Source of the DNA: Aeromicrobium yanjiei
GTDB taxonomy: Bacteria > Actinomycetota > Actinomycetes > Propionibacteriales > Nocardioidaceae
Length of the DNA stretch: 64,000 bases
Reading direction: 5' to 3'
NCBI RefSeq assembly: GCF_009649075.1
Contig: NZ_CP045737.1
Span: 1,550,001 to 1,614,000, forward strand
Below are positions 46,715 through 57,002 of the stretch, one piece after another (position 1 is the stretch's first letter; every line of letters starts with the position of its first letter). Under the pieces are notes generated by a model. The model was not told the DNA's origin and made no database searches. It was given only the letters and a program-made list of their open reading frames with translations. A program made the translations under genes and the position numbers.

Positions 46715-48288
46715 GCCAGCAGCTCCCGGATGGTCGCGAGCCCGGCGGGGACGTCGTGCAGGTGCAGCCGCAGGACGGGACGCCCGTGGTCACGCAGCAC
46801 TGCGGCGTCGCCGGCGGCCTGCGAGTCGATGAACGAGCCGAAGGTGAAGTCGCGACCGGCGATCGCGAGATCCTCCTCGGGCGTCCCGGTGACCTGCAGG
46901 AACACACCGTTGGGGGTGCCGCCCTTGTGGTACTGACCCGTCGAGTGCAGGAAGCGCGGACCCCAGCCGAATGTCACCGGGCGGGCAAGCCGCTCGGCCG
47001 CGACCTCGCGGACGCCCGCGAAGTCGGCGTAGGCGATGCGGTCGAGGTAGACCTGGATCGCGAGGTAGCCGTGGTCGAGGTCGACCTGGCCAAGCAGCTC
47101 CTGCACCGCCTCGGTGAGGGACGAGCCCGAGCCGTAGACGTCGATGCCGTTCTCGGAGAAGTCGGGGTCGGGCACGCTGCCGCTGCCGCTCAGCAGCTCG
47201 CGGGCGGCCTTCTTGGCGCTCTCGACGTCGGGCTGGTCGAACGGGTCGATGCCGATGAGCCGGCCGGCCACGGCGACCGCGACCTCCCACAGCAGCATCT
47301 GCGCACCGAGATCGCCCTGCAGATCGGCCGAGAAGCCGGACTGCGCCTCGGGCGGTCCGTCGCCGCCGATCGTGACCAGGATCGAGTCGGGGGTGCTCGG
47401 GTTGAAGTTGGTCGCGTTCTCGAACGGGACCACGACCGGCAGGACGCCCTTGCCGAGCTTGCCGGTCGACTCCGCGACGAGCTGCTCGATCCAGTCGCCC
47501 ACACCATGGCGGGTCTGGTCGGAGATCACGAGCTTGTCGACCCGGTGCTGGTTGGCCACGCCGAGCAGGACACCCAGGCGCAGGGCGGGGTTGTCGGCGC
47601 TGTCGGAGTAGAGCAGCTTCTCCTCGGTCTCGGCGCTGGACAGCAGCGCGCCGATGTCGACACCGGCCAGGCCGCTCGGCACGAGACCGAAGGCGGTCAG
47701 CGCCGAATAGCGTCCGCCGACGTGCGGATCGGCCCGGAAGACGCGGTAGCCGGTCTCGGTCGCCTCCTCGTCGAGCGGGGAGCCGGGGTCGGTCACCACG
47801 ATGATCCGCTCGAGCGGGTCGATGCCGGCCTCGGTGAACGCCTGCTCGTACGCCCGGCGCTGGCTGTCGGTCTCGACCGTGCCACCGGACTTGCTGGACA
47901 CGACCACGACGGACCGGTCGAGCCGGTCGGCGATCGCGGCGCGCACCATGTCGGGGTGCGAGGAGTCGAGCACCGTGAGGTCGACGCCCGCCGTGTGGCA
48001 GATGACTTCCGGCGCGAGCGAGGACCCGCCCATGCCGCACAGCACGACGTGGTCGAGGCCCCGGGCCACGAGGTCCTCGCGCAAGGCGCTGATCTCGGCG
48101 ACCAACGGCCGCGACGACTCCGGCAGATGCGTCCAGCTGAGCCGGATGCTGGCCTCGGACTCCGCATCAGGACCCCACAGCGTGGGGTCCTGGGCGTCGA
48201 TCCGGGAGGCGACCCGATCGGTGATCGCGCTCTGCAGCGCGTCCTCGAACTCGGACTGCGACGGGACAGTGAGCGCGACCCCGATCAC
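46711..48288 (-). CDS. pgi: Glucose-6-phosphate isomerase
   Basis: 525 residues. SIS-domain features include VLCGMGGSSLAPEV, VVVSSKSGGTVETDSQRRAY, HVGGRYSALTAFGLVPSGLA, and VFLQVTG near the C-terminus. It interconverts glucose- and fructose-6-phosphate. GTG 48288 is chosen because it is 4 bp after the tal stop and starts a homologous N-terminus; a longer frame to 48810 is antiparallel noise over tal. Fusion of tal and pgi occurs in some bacteria; here they are separate genes. Confidence 0.93.
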   Translation of the reverse strand: MIGVALTVPSQSEFEDALQSAITDRVASRIDAQDPTLWGPDAESEASIRLSWTHLPESSRPLVAEISALREDLVARGLDHVVLCGMGGSSLAPEVICHTAGVDLTVLDSSHPDMVRAAIADRLDRSVVVVSSKSGGTVETDSQRRAYEQAFTEAGIDPLERIIVVTDPGSPLDEEATETGYRVFRADPHVGGRYSALTAFGLVPSGLAGVDIGALLSSAETEEKLLYSDSADNPALRLGVLLGVANQHRVDKLVISDQTRHGVGDWIEQLVAESTGKLGKGVLPVVVPFENATNFNPSTPDSILVTIGGDGPPEAQSGFSADLQGDLGAQMLLWEVAVAVAGRLIGIDPFDQPDVESAKKAARELLSGSGSVPDPDFSENGIDVYGSGSSLTEAVQELLGQVDLDHGYLAIQVYLDRIAYADFAGVREVAAERLARPVTFGWGPRFLHSTGQYHKGGTPNGVFLQVTGTPEEDLAIAGRDFTFGSFIDSQAAGDAAVLRDHGRPVLRLHLHDVPAGLATIRELLA

Positions 48289-48292
48289 GGCC

Positions 48293-49381
48293 TCAGGCCT
48301 TGTCGAGCTCGGCCGACACGGTCTCGAGGAGCTCGTCCCACGAGGCCTCGAACTTCTGCAGGCCCTCGTCCTCGAGGATCTTGACCACCTCGTCGTACGA
48401 GACGCCCTCACGCTCGAGCGCGGCGAACGCGTCGCGCGACTCCTCGTACGTGTTGTGCACCCGGTCGCCGAGGACCTCGCCGTGATCGGCGAACGCCTCG
48501 AGCGTCTTCTCCGGCATCGTGTTGACCGTGCCGGAGACCACGAGCTCGGACACGTAGAGCGTGTCGGGCAGGTTGGGGTCCTTGACGCCCGTGGACGCCC
48601 ACAGCGGACGCTGCGGGTTGGCGCCCTTCGAGACCAGGGCCCTGAAGCGGTCGGAGCCGAAGATCTCCTCGTACGCCTCGAAGGCGAGGCGGGCGTTGGC
48701 GAGCGCGGCGGTGCCACGCAGCGGGCTGTCCTCGGGCAGACGACGGTCGACCTCGGTGTCGACGCGGCTGATGAAGAACGAGGCGACCGAGTGGATCGTC
48801 GACAGGTCACGGCCGGCGGCCGCGGCCTGCTCGAGGCCCTCGAGGTAGGCGTCCATCACGCCGCGGTAGCGCTCGAGCGAGAAGATCAGGGTCACGTTGA
48901 CGCTGATGCCCTCGGAGATCGCCGCGGTGATCGCGGGCAGGCCCTCGAGCGTGGCGGGGATCTTGATCATCAGGTTGGGTCGGCCGACCCGCTCCCAGAG
49001 GCGGTGAGCGAGCTTGATCGTGCCCTCGGTGTCGCGGGCGAGATCGGGGTCGACCTCGAGCGAGACCCGGCCGTCGAAGCCGTTGCTCGCGTCGTAGACG
49101 GGACGCATGATGTCGCAGCCCATCTGCACGTCGGTCGCCGTGAGCTCGAAGACGGTCGTGGCGATGTCGGCGCCGGACTCCTTGAGCTTCTTGACCTGCG
49201 GCTCGTACTTCTCACCCTTGGCGAGGGCCGAGGCGAAGATCGACGGGTTGGTGGTGACGCCGACGACACCGGACTCCGCGACCAGCTTGGCCAGGTTGCC
49301 GGACTCGATGCGCTCGCGGGACAGGTCGTCGAGCCAGACGGATACTCCGGCGTCGGCGAGGGCCTTGAGACGGTCGTTCAT
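48293..49381 (-). CDS. tal: Transaldolase
   Basis: 362 residues of the longer TalB-type/type 2 actinobacterial form. The N-terminal [20 protein letters not shown] is followed by [13 protein letters not shown] and the Schiff-base Lys in [17 protein letters not shown]. It transfers dihydroxyacetone between sugar phosphates in the non-oxidative branch. It lies 32 bp after tkt and 4 bp before pgi. Confidence 0.95.
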   Translation of the reverse strand: MNDRLKALADAGVSVWLDDLSRERIESGNLAKLVAESGVVGVTTNPSIFASALAKGEKYEPQVKKLKESGADIATTVFELTATDVQMGCDIMRPVYDASNGFDGRVSLEVDPDLARDTEGTIKLAHRLWERVGRPNLMIKIPATLEGLPAITAAISEGISVNVTLIFSLERYRGVMDAYLEGLEQAAAAGRDLSTIHSVASFFISRVDTEVDRRLPEDSPLRGTAALANARLAFEAYEEIFGSDRFRALVSKGANPQRPLWASTGVKDPNLPDTLYVSELVVSGTVNTMPEKTLEAFADHGEVLGDRVHNTYEESRDAFAALEREGVSYDEVVKILEDEGLQKFEASWDELLETVSAELDKA

Positions 49382-49413
49382 GTGTGCTCCTTCGTGACGA
49401 AGATGGCAGCGCG

Positions 49414-51588
49414 TCAGTGGGTGGGCGCGTCTGAGTTGTCACCCGGACCGACAGGTCCTGCCGGACGGGCGTGGAACGGTGCGACGGGCTCGCCCGCAGC
49501 AGCGGCGATCGAGTCCTTGGCAGCTGCGACGACGGCCTCGGCGGTGATGCCGAAGGCGTTGTACAGGGTCGTGTAGTCGGCCGAGGCCCCGTAGTGCTCG
49601 AGGCTGACGATGCGGCCGGCGTCGCCGACCACGTCACGCCAGCCGAAGGCCACGCCCGCCTCGACCGAGACGCGTGCCCGCGACGTCGGCGGGACGACCT
49701 GGTTGCGGTAGGACTCGTCCTGCTGCTCGAACCACTCACGGCTCGGCATGGAGACGACCCGGGCGGCGATGCCCTCGGCTGCGAGCAGCTCGCGGGCCTT
49801 GACCGCGATCTGCACCTCCGAGCCCGTGCCGAACAGGATCACGTCGGGATCGCCCTCGGTGTCGAGCAGGATGTACGCACCCCTCGCCGTGAGGCTCGCC
49901 TCGGCGTAGCCGTCGGTGCCGCGGGGGAACGTCGGCAGGTTCTGCCGGCTCAGCGCGAGGGCCGACGGACGATCGGTGTTGCCCATGATCGTGCGCCAGG
50001 CCTCGATCGTCTCGTTGGCGTCGGCGGGGCGGATGACATCGAGGCCGGGGATCGCGCGCAGGGCCGCGAGGTGCTCGATCGGCTGGTGCGTCGGCCCGTC
50101 CTCGCCCAGACCGATCGAGTCGTGGGTCCAGACGTACGTGACGGGCAGCTCCTGCAGGGCCGCGAGGCGGACCGCGGGGCGCATGTAGTCGCTGAACACC
50201 AGGAACGTGCCGCCGTACGGGCGGGTCAGCCCGTGCTGGACGATGCCGTTCATGATCGCGCCCATCGCGTGCTCGCGGATGCCGAAGTGCAGCACCCGGC
50301 CGTACCAGTCGCCCTGGAACTTCTCGGAGGAACGCTCCGGCGGGAGGAAGGACGGCTCGCCCTTGGGGGTCGTGTTGTTGGAGCCGGCCAGGTCGGCCGA
50401 GCCGCCCCACAGCTCGGGAAGGCCGGCGACGGCCGCCGACAGGAAGTCACCGGAGGCGACACGCGTCGCGACGCCCTTGGCGTCGGCCTCGTAGACGGGC
50501 AGGTCGGCGTCCCAGCCGTCCGGCAGCTCGCGCTTCTTGAGCCGCTCGAGCAGGGCTGCGCGCTCGGGGTTGGCCGAGGTCCAGGCGTCGAGCGACTCCT
50601 GCCACGTCTTGCGCTGCTCGGCGGCCCGGTCACGTACGGACTGGGTGTGGGCGATGACCTCGTCGTCGACGATGAACGTCTGGTCGGGATCGAAGCCCAG
50701 CAGCTCCTTGGTGGCGCGGATCTCGTCGTCGCCGAGCGCGGAGCCGTGCGATCCGCCGGTGCCCTGGGCGGACGGCGCCGGCCAGGCGATGATCGTGCGC
50801 AGCTGGATGAAGCTGGGACGGTCGGTGACGGCCTCCGCGGCCTGGTAGGCGTCCCAGAGTGCCTGGACGTCCTCTTCATAGCCCGTGCCGCCGTTGGTCC
50901 AGTCGACGGTCTGGACGTGCCAGCCGTACGCCTCGTAGCGTGCGGCGACGTCCTCGGTGAAGGCGATGTTGGTGTCGTCCTCGATCGAGATCCGGTTGTC
51001 GTCCCACAGCAGCGTCAGGTTGCCCAGCTGCTGGGTGCCGGCGAGCGAGGAGGCCTCGGCCGAGACGCCCTCCTCGAGGTCGCCGTCGGAGCAGATCGCG
51101 TAGACGTGGTGGTCGAACGGGCTCTCGCCGGGCGCGGCGTCGGGGTCGAGCAGTCCGCGCTCGCGGCGGGCCGCCATCGCGAAGCCCACGGCGTTCGCGA
51201 CGCCCTGGCCCAGCGGACCGGTCGTCACCTCGACGCCGGGGGTGTGGTTGTACTCGGGGTGTCCGGGGGTCTGGCTGCCCCACGTGCGGAGGCTCTTCAG
51301 GTCGTCCAGCGTCATCGAGTAGCCCGCGAGGTAGAGCTGGATGTACTGCGTCAGGCTCGAGTGGCCGCACGACAGCACGAACCGGTCACGGCCGGCCCAG
51401 TGCGGATCTGTCGGGTCGTGGCGCATGACCTTCTGGTAGAGCAGGTACGCCGCCGGCGCCAGGCTCATGGCCGTGCCGGGGTGGCCGTTGCCCACCTTCT
51501 GCACAGCGTCGGCGGCCAGCAGGCGGACAGTGTCCACGGCCTTCTTGTCGAGGTCGGTCCACTCCAGCGCGGGGGTTCCGGACGTCAC
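49414..51588 (-). CDS. tkt: Transketolase
   Basis: 724 residues. The TPP fold shows [20 protein letters not shown], the TPP motif [19 protein letters not shown], and the pyrimidine domain [20 protein letters not shown]. It transfers two-carbon units between sugar phosphates and links xylulose 5-phosphate from XylB to glycolysis. It is the first gene of its operon: GTG 51588 has AGGAG upstream and is divergent from ctaB. Confidence 0.97.
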   Translation of the reverse strand: MTSGTPALEWTDLDKKAVDTVRLLAADAVQKVGNGHPGTAMSLAPAAYLLYQKVMRHDPTDPHWAGRDRFVLSCGHSSLTQYIQLYLAGYSMTLDDLKSLRTWGSQTPGHPEYNHTPGVEVTTGPLGQGVANAVGFAMAARRERGLLDPDAAPGESPFDHHVYAICSDGDLEEGVSAEASSLAGTQQLGNLTLLWDDNRISIEDDTNIAFTEDVAARYEAYGWHVQTVDWTNGGTGYEEDVQALWDAYQAAEAVTDRPSFIQLRTIIAWPAPSAQGTGGSHGSALGDDEIRATKELLGFDPDQTFIVDDEVIAHTQSVRDRAAEQRKTWQESLDAWTSANPERAALLERLKKRELPDGWDADLPVYEADAKGVATRVASGDFLSAAVAGLPELWGGSADLAGSNNTTPKGEPSFLPPERSSEKFQGDWYGRVLHFGIREHAMGAIMNGIVQHGLTRPYGGTFLVFSDYMRPAVRLAALQELPVTYVWTHDSIGLGEDGPTHQPIEHLAALRAIPGLDVIRPADANETIEAWRTIMGNTDRPSALALSRQNLPTFPRGTDGYAEASLTARGAYILLDTEGDPDVILFGTGSEVQIAVKARELLAAEGIAARVVSMPSREWFEQQDESYRNQVVPPTSRARVSVEAGVAFGWRDVVGDAGRIVSLEHYGASADYTTLYNAFGITAEAVVAAAKDSIAAAAGEPVAPFHARPAGPVGPGDNSDAPTH

Positions 51589-51668
51589 AGCGGTGGCTCC
51601 TGATCGTCGTTCGTGAGACTTGGAAGACGGGCGTCGAAGCCCGTCACGCCGAGCCTACTCGCGTCCAT

Positions 51669-51674
51669 TAGACT
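51669..51674 (+). promoter_or_regulatory. ctaB: -10 element of leaderless ctaB promoter
   Basis: TAGACT followed by 7 nt and then GTG 51682. The spacing puts the transcription start at or next to the start codon. This argues against the earlier in-frame ATG 51676, which would be upstream of the transcript. Confidence 0.65.
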
Positions 51675-51681
51675 GATGCAC

Positions 51682-52617
51682 GTGACTGCCGTAGATGTGA
51701 ACTCCGCCAGCCATGCTGACGTACCCACATCGCCGCAGTTCAGCGATGTCGTCAAGGGCTACGTCGCACTGACCAAGCCGCGGATCATCGAGCTGCTGCT
51801 CCTGACCACCGTGCCGGTGATGTTCCTGGCCGAGCAGGGCGTGCCCTCGCTGTGGCTCGTGCTCGCGACGTTCGTCGGCGGTGCGCTGTCCGCGGGCAGC
51901 GCCAACGCGCTCAACTGCGTCGTGGACGCCGACGTCGACCAGCTCATGCGGCGCACGTCGCGCCGTCCGCTGGCCCGCCACCAGATCCCGACCCGCAATG
52001 CGCTGATCTTCGGCCTCGTCCTCGGTGTCGTGTCGACCGCGATGCTGGGCTTCTGGGTCAACTGGCTGTCGGCGGGCCTCGCGCTCGCGGCCAACGTGTT
52101 CTACGTCGTCGGCTACACCATGATCCTCAAGCGCCGCACCACCCAGAACATCGTCTGGGGCGGAGCGGCCGGCTGCTTCCCGGCCGTGATCGGCTGGACC
52201 GCCGTGACCAACGAGCTGGCGCTCGCGCCGTTCGTCCTCTTCCTGGTGATCTTCTTCTGGACGCCGCCGCACTTCTGGTCGCTCGCGATGCGCTACCGCG
52301 AGGACTACTCCGCGGCCAGCATCCCGATGCTGCCGTCTGTCGTCGGATCGGCCGAGGTGGCCCGCCAGATCGTCATCTACACGTGGGTCATGGTCGGCAC
52401 CTCGCTGCTGCTGTGGCCGCTCGCGACGGGCTGGTTCTACCCCGCGGTCGCGATCGTGCTCGGCATCGTGTTCATCGTCGAGGCGTACGACCTGAAGTCC
52501 CGCGCTCAGGACACCGAGGAGCTGTCGGTCATCAAGCCGATGCGACTGTTCCACTACAGCAACGCCTATCTCGCGCTGTTGTTCGTCGCCGCCGCGATCG
52601 ATCCCTTCCTGCGCTAG
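51682..52617 (+). CDS. ctaB: Protoheme IX farnesyltransferase (heme O synthase)
   Basis: 311 residues of the UbiA/COX10 prenyltransferase family with about 8-9 helices. The two aspartate-rich motifs are [20 protein letters not shown] and the later [14 protein letters not shown], with [16 protein letters not shown] at the start. It converts heme B to heme O for aa3-type cytochrome oxidase. In mycobacteria it is also divergent from tkt. Start choice is explained by the -10 element at 51669. Confidence 0.95.
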   Translation: MTAVDVNSASHADVPTSPQFSDVVKGYVALTKPRIIELLLLTTVPVMFLAEQGVPSLWLVLATFVGGALSAGSANALNCVVDADVDQLMRRTSRRPLARHQIPTRNALIFGLVLGVVSTAMLGFWVNWLSAGLALAANVFYVVGYTMILKRRTTQNIVWGGAAGCFPAVIGWTAVTNELALAPFVLFLVIFFWTPPHFWSLAMRYREDYSAASIPMLPSVVGSAEVARQIVIYTWVMVGTSLLLWPLATGWFYPAVAIVLGIVFIVEAYDLKSRAQDTEELSVIKPMRLFHYSNAYLALLFVAAAIDPFLR

Positions 52618-52624
52618 GGCGCCG

Positions 52625-54115
52625 GTGATCCGGCAGCTGGGGCCCGACGACTGGGCCGTCTGGCGTGCCCTGCGCGGCCGCTCGCTGAGCGAGGACCGTG
52701 CCGCGTTCTCCGCGTCCACCACGATGTGGACCGGTGACGACGACACCGAGGAGCGCTGGCGCGGGCGCGTCGCTGACGGCCCGTGCTTCATCGCGTACGA
52801 GGACGAGCAGCCGGTAGGGATGGTCGCCGGCCAGCTTGCCGGGGAGACCGCCTCCCTCACGTCGATGTGGGTCGCCCCCGAGGTCCGCGGACGCGGGGTG
52901 GGCGCCGAGCTCGTCTCGGCGGTCGTGCGATGGGCCGCGGGCCGCGAGCTGTCGTTGCGCGTGATCGACGGCAACACCGCGGCCGTCTCGACGTACGAGG
53001 CCGCGGGCTTCGTGCTGCAGGACGGCGTCGACGACGAGGGCTGCCGGCGCATGGTGCGTCCCACGCTGCCGCACCGGTTGGTGCAGCCCCCGGCCGCGAG
53101 CGCGACGGTGGCGTGGCTGCGGCGGGCCCGCCGGGTCGGGCTGCGCGGGGTGCTCGCCGACCTCAACCGGAGCGGACGCCACGTCGACGTGCCGGCCGAG
53201 GCCGCGGCGTACGGGATGGCCTGGCAGCGCACCGACGAGGACACCCAGCGGTGGTTCCCCCAGGGGATCACGACCTCCGCGGACGCCTACGGACCTGAGC
53301 CGAGCGGCGGCACGTACGAGGGGCACGACGTGGTGCTCGCGAGCTGGTACGGGCACGGGCGCATCGGTCGTCGGCTCGGCGCGCGCATCTCGGTGATCGA
53401 CTGGCACGACGACGAGCCGCCCCGCTACCGCCACGTGCTGCTGGTCGAGCCGCGCCGGCTGGGGCCGCTGCACCGGCTGCGCCGCGTGAGGGTCCACGCG
53501 GGCGGCATCGTCTGGTACGGCGACCACCTGTTCGTTGCCGGCAGCTCGGCGGGTCTGCGCGTCTTCCGTCTCGACGACGTCGTGCGGGTCCGCAACCGGC
53601 TGCGCACCGGCGGCTACCGCTACGTCCTGCCCCAGCGGACGGTCTACGCCGCGGAGCACGACGGCGACGCCGGGCCGATGACGTACTCCTTCCTGTCCCT
53701 GGACCGCGGCGGCGTCGGCGACGACCATCTCGTGGCGGGGGAGTACGGCCGCAAGGGCGGCAGCCACCGGCTCATCAGCTATGCGATCGACGGTGACACG
53801 GGCCTGCTGCGCAGCGACGGCAGCGGACGTGCCCAGCCCACCGAGATGCACGAGCGCCAGGTGGCCCGCATGCAGGGCGCGGTCGTCGCGGACGGGCGCT
53901 GGGTGCTCACCTCGAGCAACGGCGAGGGCCTGCCCGGGGACCTGTGGATCGGCCGGCCGGGACGGTTCACCCGTCACCGCGGCGTCCTGCCGACGGGTCC
54001 GGAGGACATCACCTGGCTCCCGCAGCGGCGCCAGCTCTGGTCGCTCACGGAGTGGCCCGGCCGCCGGTGGGTCTACGCGATCGAGGCTGACCGCTGGTTC
54101 GCCCTCAGGCGGTGA
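52625..54115 (+). CDS. GNAT acetyltransferase fused to a large beta-rich domain
   Basis: 496 residues. Residues 1-145 are a complete GNAT domain (MWVAPEVRGRGVGAELVSAV is the acetyl-CoA pyrophosphate loop, then VIDGNTAAVSTYEAAGF). Residues about 165-496 are rich in repeated Gly/Trp/Arg strands (YGMAWQRTDEDTQRWFPQGI, FVAGSSAGLRVFRLDDVVRV, WLPQRRQLWSLTEWPGRRW) suggestive of a beta-propeller-like fold; I recall related stand-alone secreted proteins in actinobacteria, but that is not certain. No stop or frameshift separates the halves. Acceptor substrate unknown. It starts 7 bp after ctaB with GTG. Confidence 0.75.
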   Translation: MIRQLGPDDWAVWRALRGRSLSEDRAAFSASTTMWTGDDDTEERWRGRVADGPCFIAYEDEQPVGMVAGQLAGETASLTSMWVAPEVRGRGVGAELVSAVVRWAAGRELSLRVIDGNTAAVSTYEAAGFVLQDGVDDEGCRRMVRPTLPHRLVQPPAASATVAWLRRARRVGLRGVLADLNRSGRHVDVPAEAAAYGMAWQRTDEDTQRWFPQGITTSADAYGPEPSGGTYEGHDVVLASWYGHGRIGRRLGARISVIDWHDDEPPRYRHVLLVEPRRLGPLHRLRRVRVHAGGIVWYGDHLFVAGSSAGLRVFRLDDVVRVRNRLRTGGYRYVLPQRTVYAAEHDGDAGPMTYSFLSLDRGGVGDDHLVAGEYGRKGGSHRLISYAIDGDTGLLRSDGSGRAQPTEMHERQVARMQGAVVADGRWVLTSSNGEGLPGDLWIGRPGRFTRHRGVLPTGPEDITWLPQRRQLWSLTEWPGRRWVYAIEADRWFALRR

Positions 54116-54782
54116 GGCGCCAGCCGGCGACGTCGATCAGGAAGTGCGAGAGCACGAGCGCGCCGATGTAGAACGTGGACACCGCGAGCGCCGCCGCCAC
54201 GCGGTGGACGAGGTCGAGGCGGCGGGTCGCCCGGAACGCCACCGCGGTCGCCCACCCCAGCGCGGCCTCGGCCGGCAGCACGTACACCGCCACGCCCGCG
54301 AACCGGTGCGTGTCGCCGGTGGGCTCCCACAGGCCGAGCCCCGGCGCAGCCAGCTCGGCGCCGAAGAAGATCGCGGTGGCCAGCACCGCGGCGACGGCGG
54401 GTCGTCCTCCGCTCAGGGCGACCGCCGCGAACAGGGGAGCCACCCACATGCCGGCCATCGCCAGCGGGATGACGTCGTCGACGCGCACCCCGCCCGTGTC
54501 GGGGAAGCGCAGCGTGCCGATCAGATCGGCTAGCACCCAGTCGGGCAGCAGCTGGAACACCGAGACCGCCACCAGGAACGAGGCGAGCGCCTCGAGATCG
54601 CGGGCACCCGCACGCCGGCACGCTGCCCGCAGGGCGAAGACATAGGCGACGACCGTGACCAGGACGCCCCAACCCTTCGCGGGGGCGTCCAGCGAGAGCA
54701 CGACGGCACCGGCGACGGCGAGGGCGACGTGGACGCCCAGGACCGGCGCGAGGCTCGATCGGGACGCGGTGAGGGTGGGCAC
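54105..54782 (-). CDS. Uncharacterised polytopic membrane protein
   Basis: 225 residues with about six hydrophobic segments (for example HVALAVAGAVVLSL, WGVLVTVVAYVFAL, VIPLAMAGMWVAPLFAAVAL, FAGVAVYVLPAEAALGWATA). No catalytic motif is recognised. GTG 54782 is chosen because TACGGT (ACCGTA on plus, 54789-54794) ends exactly 6 nt upstream; the longer frame to 55025 is antisense to the next gene. It overlaps the GNAT fusion gene by 11 bp at its 3' end. Confidence 0.7.
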   Translation of the reverse strand: MPTLTASRSSLAPVLGVHVALAVAGAVVLSLDAPAKGWGVLVTVVAYVFALRAACRRAGARDLEALASFLVAVSVFQLLPDWVLADLIGTLRFPDTGGVRVDDVIPLAMAGMWVAPLFAAVALSGGRPAVAAVLATAIFFGAELAAPGLGLWEPTGDTHRFAGVAVYVLPAEAALGWATAVAFRATRRLDLVHRVAAALAVSTFYIGALVLSHFLIDVAGWRLTA

Positions 54783-54881
54783 AGACGAACCGTAGGTGGT
54801 CAGCGTGTCAGCCCGGGAAGGTGACCGCTGGTTCGGGCACGATGGGCGTCCCAGCGACGAGCGCAGCACCGAGGAGACAGC

Positions 54882-55244
54882 ATGAGCGTGGACCCGACCG
54901 GCAACGACCTGAAGCGCTATCTCGCCGAGGACGAGGGCGGCCCGGTCGTGATGCTGAACCTTCTGCGGTTCGCGCCGGACGGCCGCCCGTCCTACGACCA
55001 GTACGCCCGCGAGATCGGCCCGCACTTGCAGAAGGTCGGCGCCCGCGTGGTCTACATCGGCGACACCTCAACCGCGCTGGTCGCTCCCGACGGATTCGAC
55101 TGGGACGCCGTGCTGCTGGTGGAGTACCCGACCCGCGCCGCGTTCAGCGCGATGGTCGCGGACCCCGACTACCAGCGCATCACCCACCTGCGCACCGAGG
55201 CGCTGTCGGAGGCGGTCCTGCAGGCCACGACGCCGCGCCGCTGA
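54882..55244 (+). CDS. DUF1330 family protein
   Basis: 120 residues of the dimeric alpha/beta-barrel DUF1330 type: GPVVMLNLLRFAPDGRPSYD, QYAREIGPHLQKVGARVVYI, then LVEYPTRAAFSAMVADPDYQ and HLRTEALSEAVL. Function unknown for the family. ATG 54882 has GGAGAC upstream. It ends 5 bp before the convergent HNH gene. Confidence 0.85.
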   Translation: MSVDPTGNDLKRYLAEDEGGPVVMLNLLRFAPDGRPSYDQYAREIGPHLQKVGARVVYIGDTSTALVAPDGFDWDAVLLVEYPTRAAFSAMVADPDYQRITHLRTEALSEAVLQATTPRR

Positions 55245-55249
55245 CGGGC

Positions 55250-56437
55250 TCAGGCGGCGACGTACTCCATTGCGATGGGGGGTACGGGCGGGTAGAGCTC
55301 GATGACCATCGGCTCAGCGGGTGGCGGTTTCGGTGGGCTGGTGGACCAGTGCAGGAGTCCGTGTCCCTTGAGATTGTGGTGTCTTCGACACAGGGGTCCC
55401 ATGTTGTCGCCGTTGGTGGGGCCAACTGGGTGCGGTATTCGGTGGTCGAGGTCGCAGCGTTCCGACGGCACCCTGCATCCCGGCGCCTGACACACGCCGT
55501 GGAGGAACCGAAGCGCCAGAGCGAGGGAGTCCGGTGCGAACCGGCCCACGTATTCGTGCGAGAGGACGTCGTCAGTAACGGGGTCGACCACGATCCGGTG
55601 CCAAAAGGTGCTGCCGGTGGCGATCACGTCTGCCAGCCACGGTGCCGGGACGGCCCAGCCGCCGTCGGTGGACTCCGCGAACCCGGGAGCCGCACCAGCG
55701 AGGACGTCGGCTCCGACGGTGACGGCGATGTTCGCGTCGATGGCTGAGGTGGTGGCCTCGGAGCTGGTGCACCATGCGACCAACAGGTCGGCTTCTCGCT
55801 GAGCGACGGCCCGGTCGTCGTCCGGATCGGCAGCCTTGCGGGCCTCTTTGCGGAGACGAGCCTCTATGGCGGCTGCTTGATGGGAAGGCAGGTAGGCGTT
55901 GAGCCAGGACATCGAGTCGTCCCCATGGGTCACCGACACGTGCCGGTTGGCGCGCTCGGCGTCGGCCCGTTCGGTGGCGAGGTCGGCCTCGACCCGCTGG
56001 ACGAACCGGCGCAGCCACTGCTGCAACTCGGCCCCGGTGTGCTCGGTCGCGTAGGCGATGACCCGGTTGTCGAGCCGGGCGATCGACTCGGGACGGTGCA
56101 GCTTCTCGATCGTCGCGCTGATGTCACGGACCCGGGAGAAGTCGATCAGCCCCTCGATGAACGCATCCCACACCTGCGGGGTCTTCTCACGCACGCGATC
56201 GGCGATCGACAGCCGCAGCTGGATCTGTGACTCCGACATCCCGGTGGCCTCACCGATCGTCAACGCGATCGCGGAGCGCTCGATCTTGCGTCGAAGCGGC
56301 GACTCGATCAGCGCGGTGCGAGCCATCTCCACGTCCCGGCAGCCGAGCATCGTCTGGATCGTGTATGCCTCGGCCCGTGCCTGCCACCGCACGGCGTCCG
56401 ACAGCTGCTCTGTCATCGAAGCTGTCGTGGTGGCCAT
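55250..56437 (-). CDS. HNH endonuclease of the 13E12/DUF222 repeat family
   Basis: 395 residues: an N-terminal helical DUF222 region (about 30-270) followed by a C-terminal HNH nuclease core, CQAPGCRVPSERCDLDHRIP then NGDNMGPLCRRHHNLKGHG. These genes are multicopy in actinobacteria and often associated with intron- or element-like spread. Their target is not known. ATG 56437 is 6 nt after a TAGGTT hexamer (AACCTA on plus, 56444-56449), suggesting leaderless expression. Confidence 0.88.
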   Translation of the reverse strand: MATTTASMTEQLSDAVRWQARAEAYTIQTMLGCRDVEMARTALIESPLRRKIERSAIALTIGEATGMSESQIQLRLSIADRVREKTPQVWDAFIEGLIDFSRVRDISATIEKLHRPESIARLDNRVIAYATEHTGAELQQWLRRFVQRVEADLATERADAERANRHVSVTHGDDSMSWLNAYLPSHQAAAIEARLRKEARKAADPDDDRAVAQREADLLVAWCTSSEATTSAIDANIAVTVGADVLAGAAPGFAESTDGGWAVPAPWLADVIATGSTFWHRIVVDPVTDDVLSHEYVGRFAPDSLALALRFLHGVCQAPGCRVPSERCDLDHRIPHPVGPTNGDNMGPLCRRHHNLKGHGLLHWSTSPPKPPPAEPMVIELYPPVPPIAMEYVAA

Positions 56438-56618
56438 ACCTCAAACCTAGAGGTCACCACCGACACTCTCTTCTGCGCGATCGCAGGGCGTTTCGCCATT
56501 GGGGATCAACGTGTTCAGAGACCGCCAGCCGAGCGGCGAGGAATCAGTCGCGGCCCCCGATCTGGGGTCGTTCGTAGCACCTTCGGGGGAGAGAGACGCA
56601 ACTCCGCGGAACCTCCGG

Positions 56619-56846
56619 TCAACGAGAAGACGATGCCGCGCGTTCACGCCGCCGATCGTCCCATGCCGCGATCAAACCAAAGACCACTAACCACACCACC
56701 AACGCAAGGGCCGCGACGACGGCTGCGTGGAGAACCGACCAGTCGTCTGGCACGAGAAGGACCCACACGATCCACGGAAGCACCATGATCGCCCAAAGGA
56801 CCGGCCGTTCCCTGGGCTTGATCGGCCGGAATAATGCGCGCAGCAC
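56619..56846 (-). CDS. Small two-helix membrane protein
   Basis: 75 residues with helices WAIMVLPWIVWVLLV and AAVVAALALVVWLVVFGLIA and charged ends (RDRRE-like tail DDRRRERAASSSR). Function unknown. GTG 56846 lies 7 nt after TAGTGT (ACACTA on plus, 56854-56859), which supports it being expressed. Confidence 0.6.
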   Translation of the reverse strand: MLRALFRPIKPRERPVLWAIMVLPWIVWVLLVPDDWSVLHAAVVAALALVVWLVVFGLIAAWDDRRRERAASSSR

Positions 56847-57002
56847 TATTCGGACACTAGCAGCGTCGCGACGACATCGTCAGGCGATATGCGATCGCGT
56901 GCGTACGCGCCCGAGTCGCGGGGGGAGTCGATGCCGACCAGGCGGCCACCGTGCTTCTTCGACCCGCGCCACGGACAAAGGCCCCGCCACAGTGTGGGCG
57001 AT

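Noticed and set aside
46711-48810. Tal-Pgi fusion protein
   Set aside because: The tal frame ends with a stop at 48293 and pgi begins at GTG 48288 in another frame, so they are separate coupled genes.
52625-54115. Two separate genes instead of the GNAT fusion
   Set aside because: No stop or frame change separates the halves; the internal GTG near 53108 lacks a ribosome site or -10 hexamer at the expected spacing.
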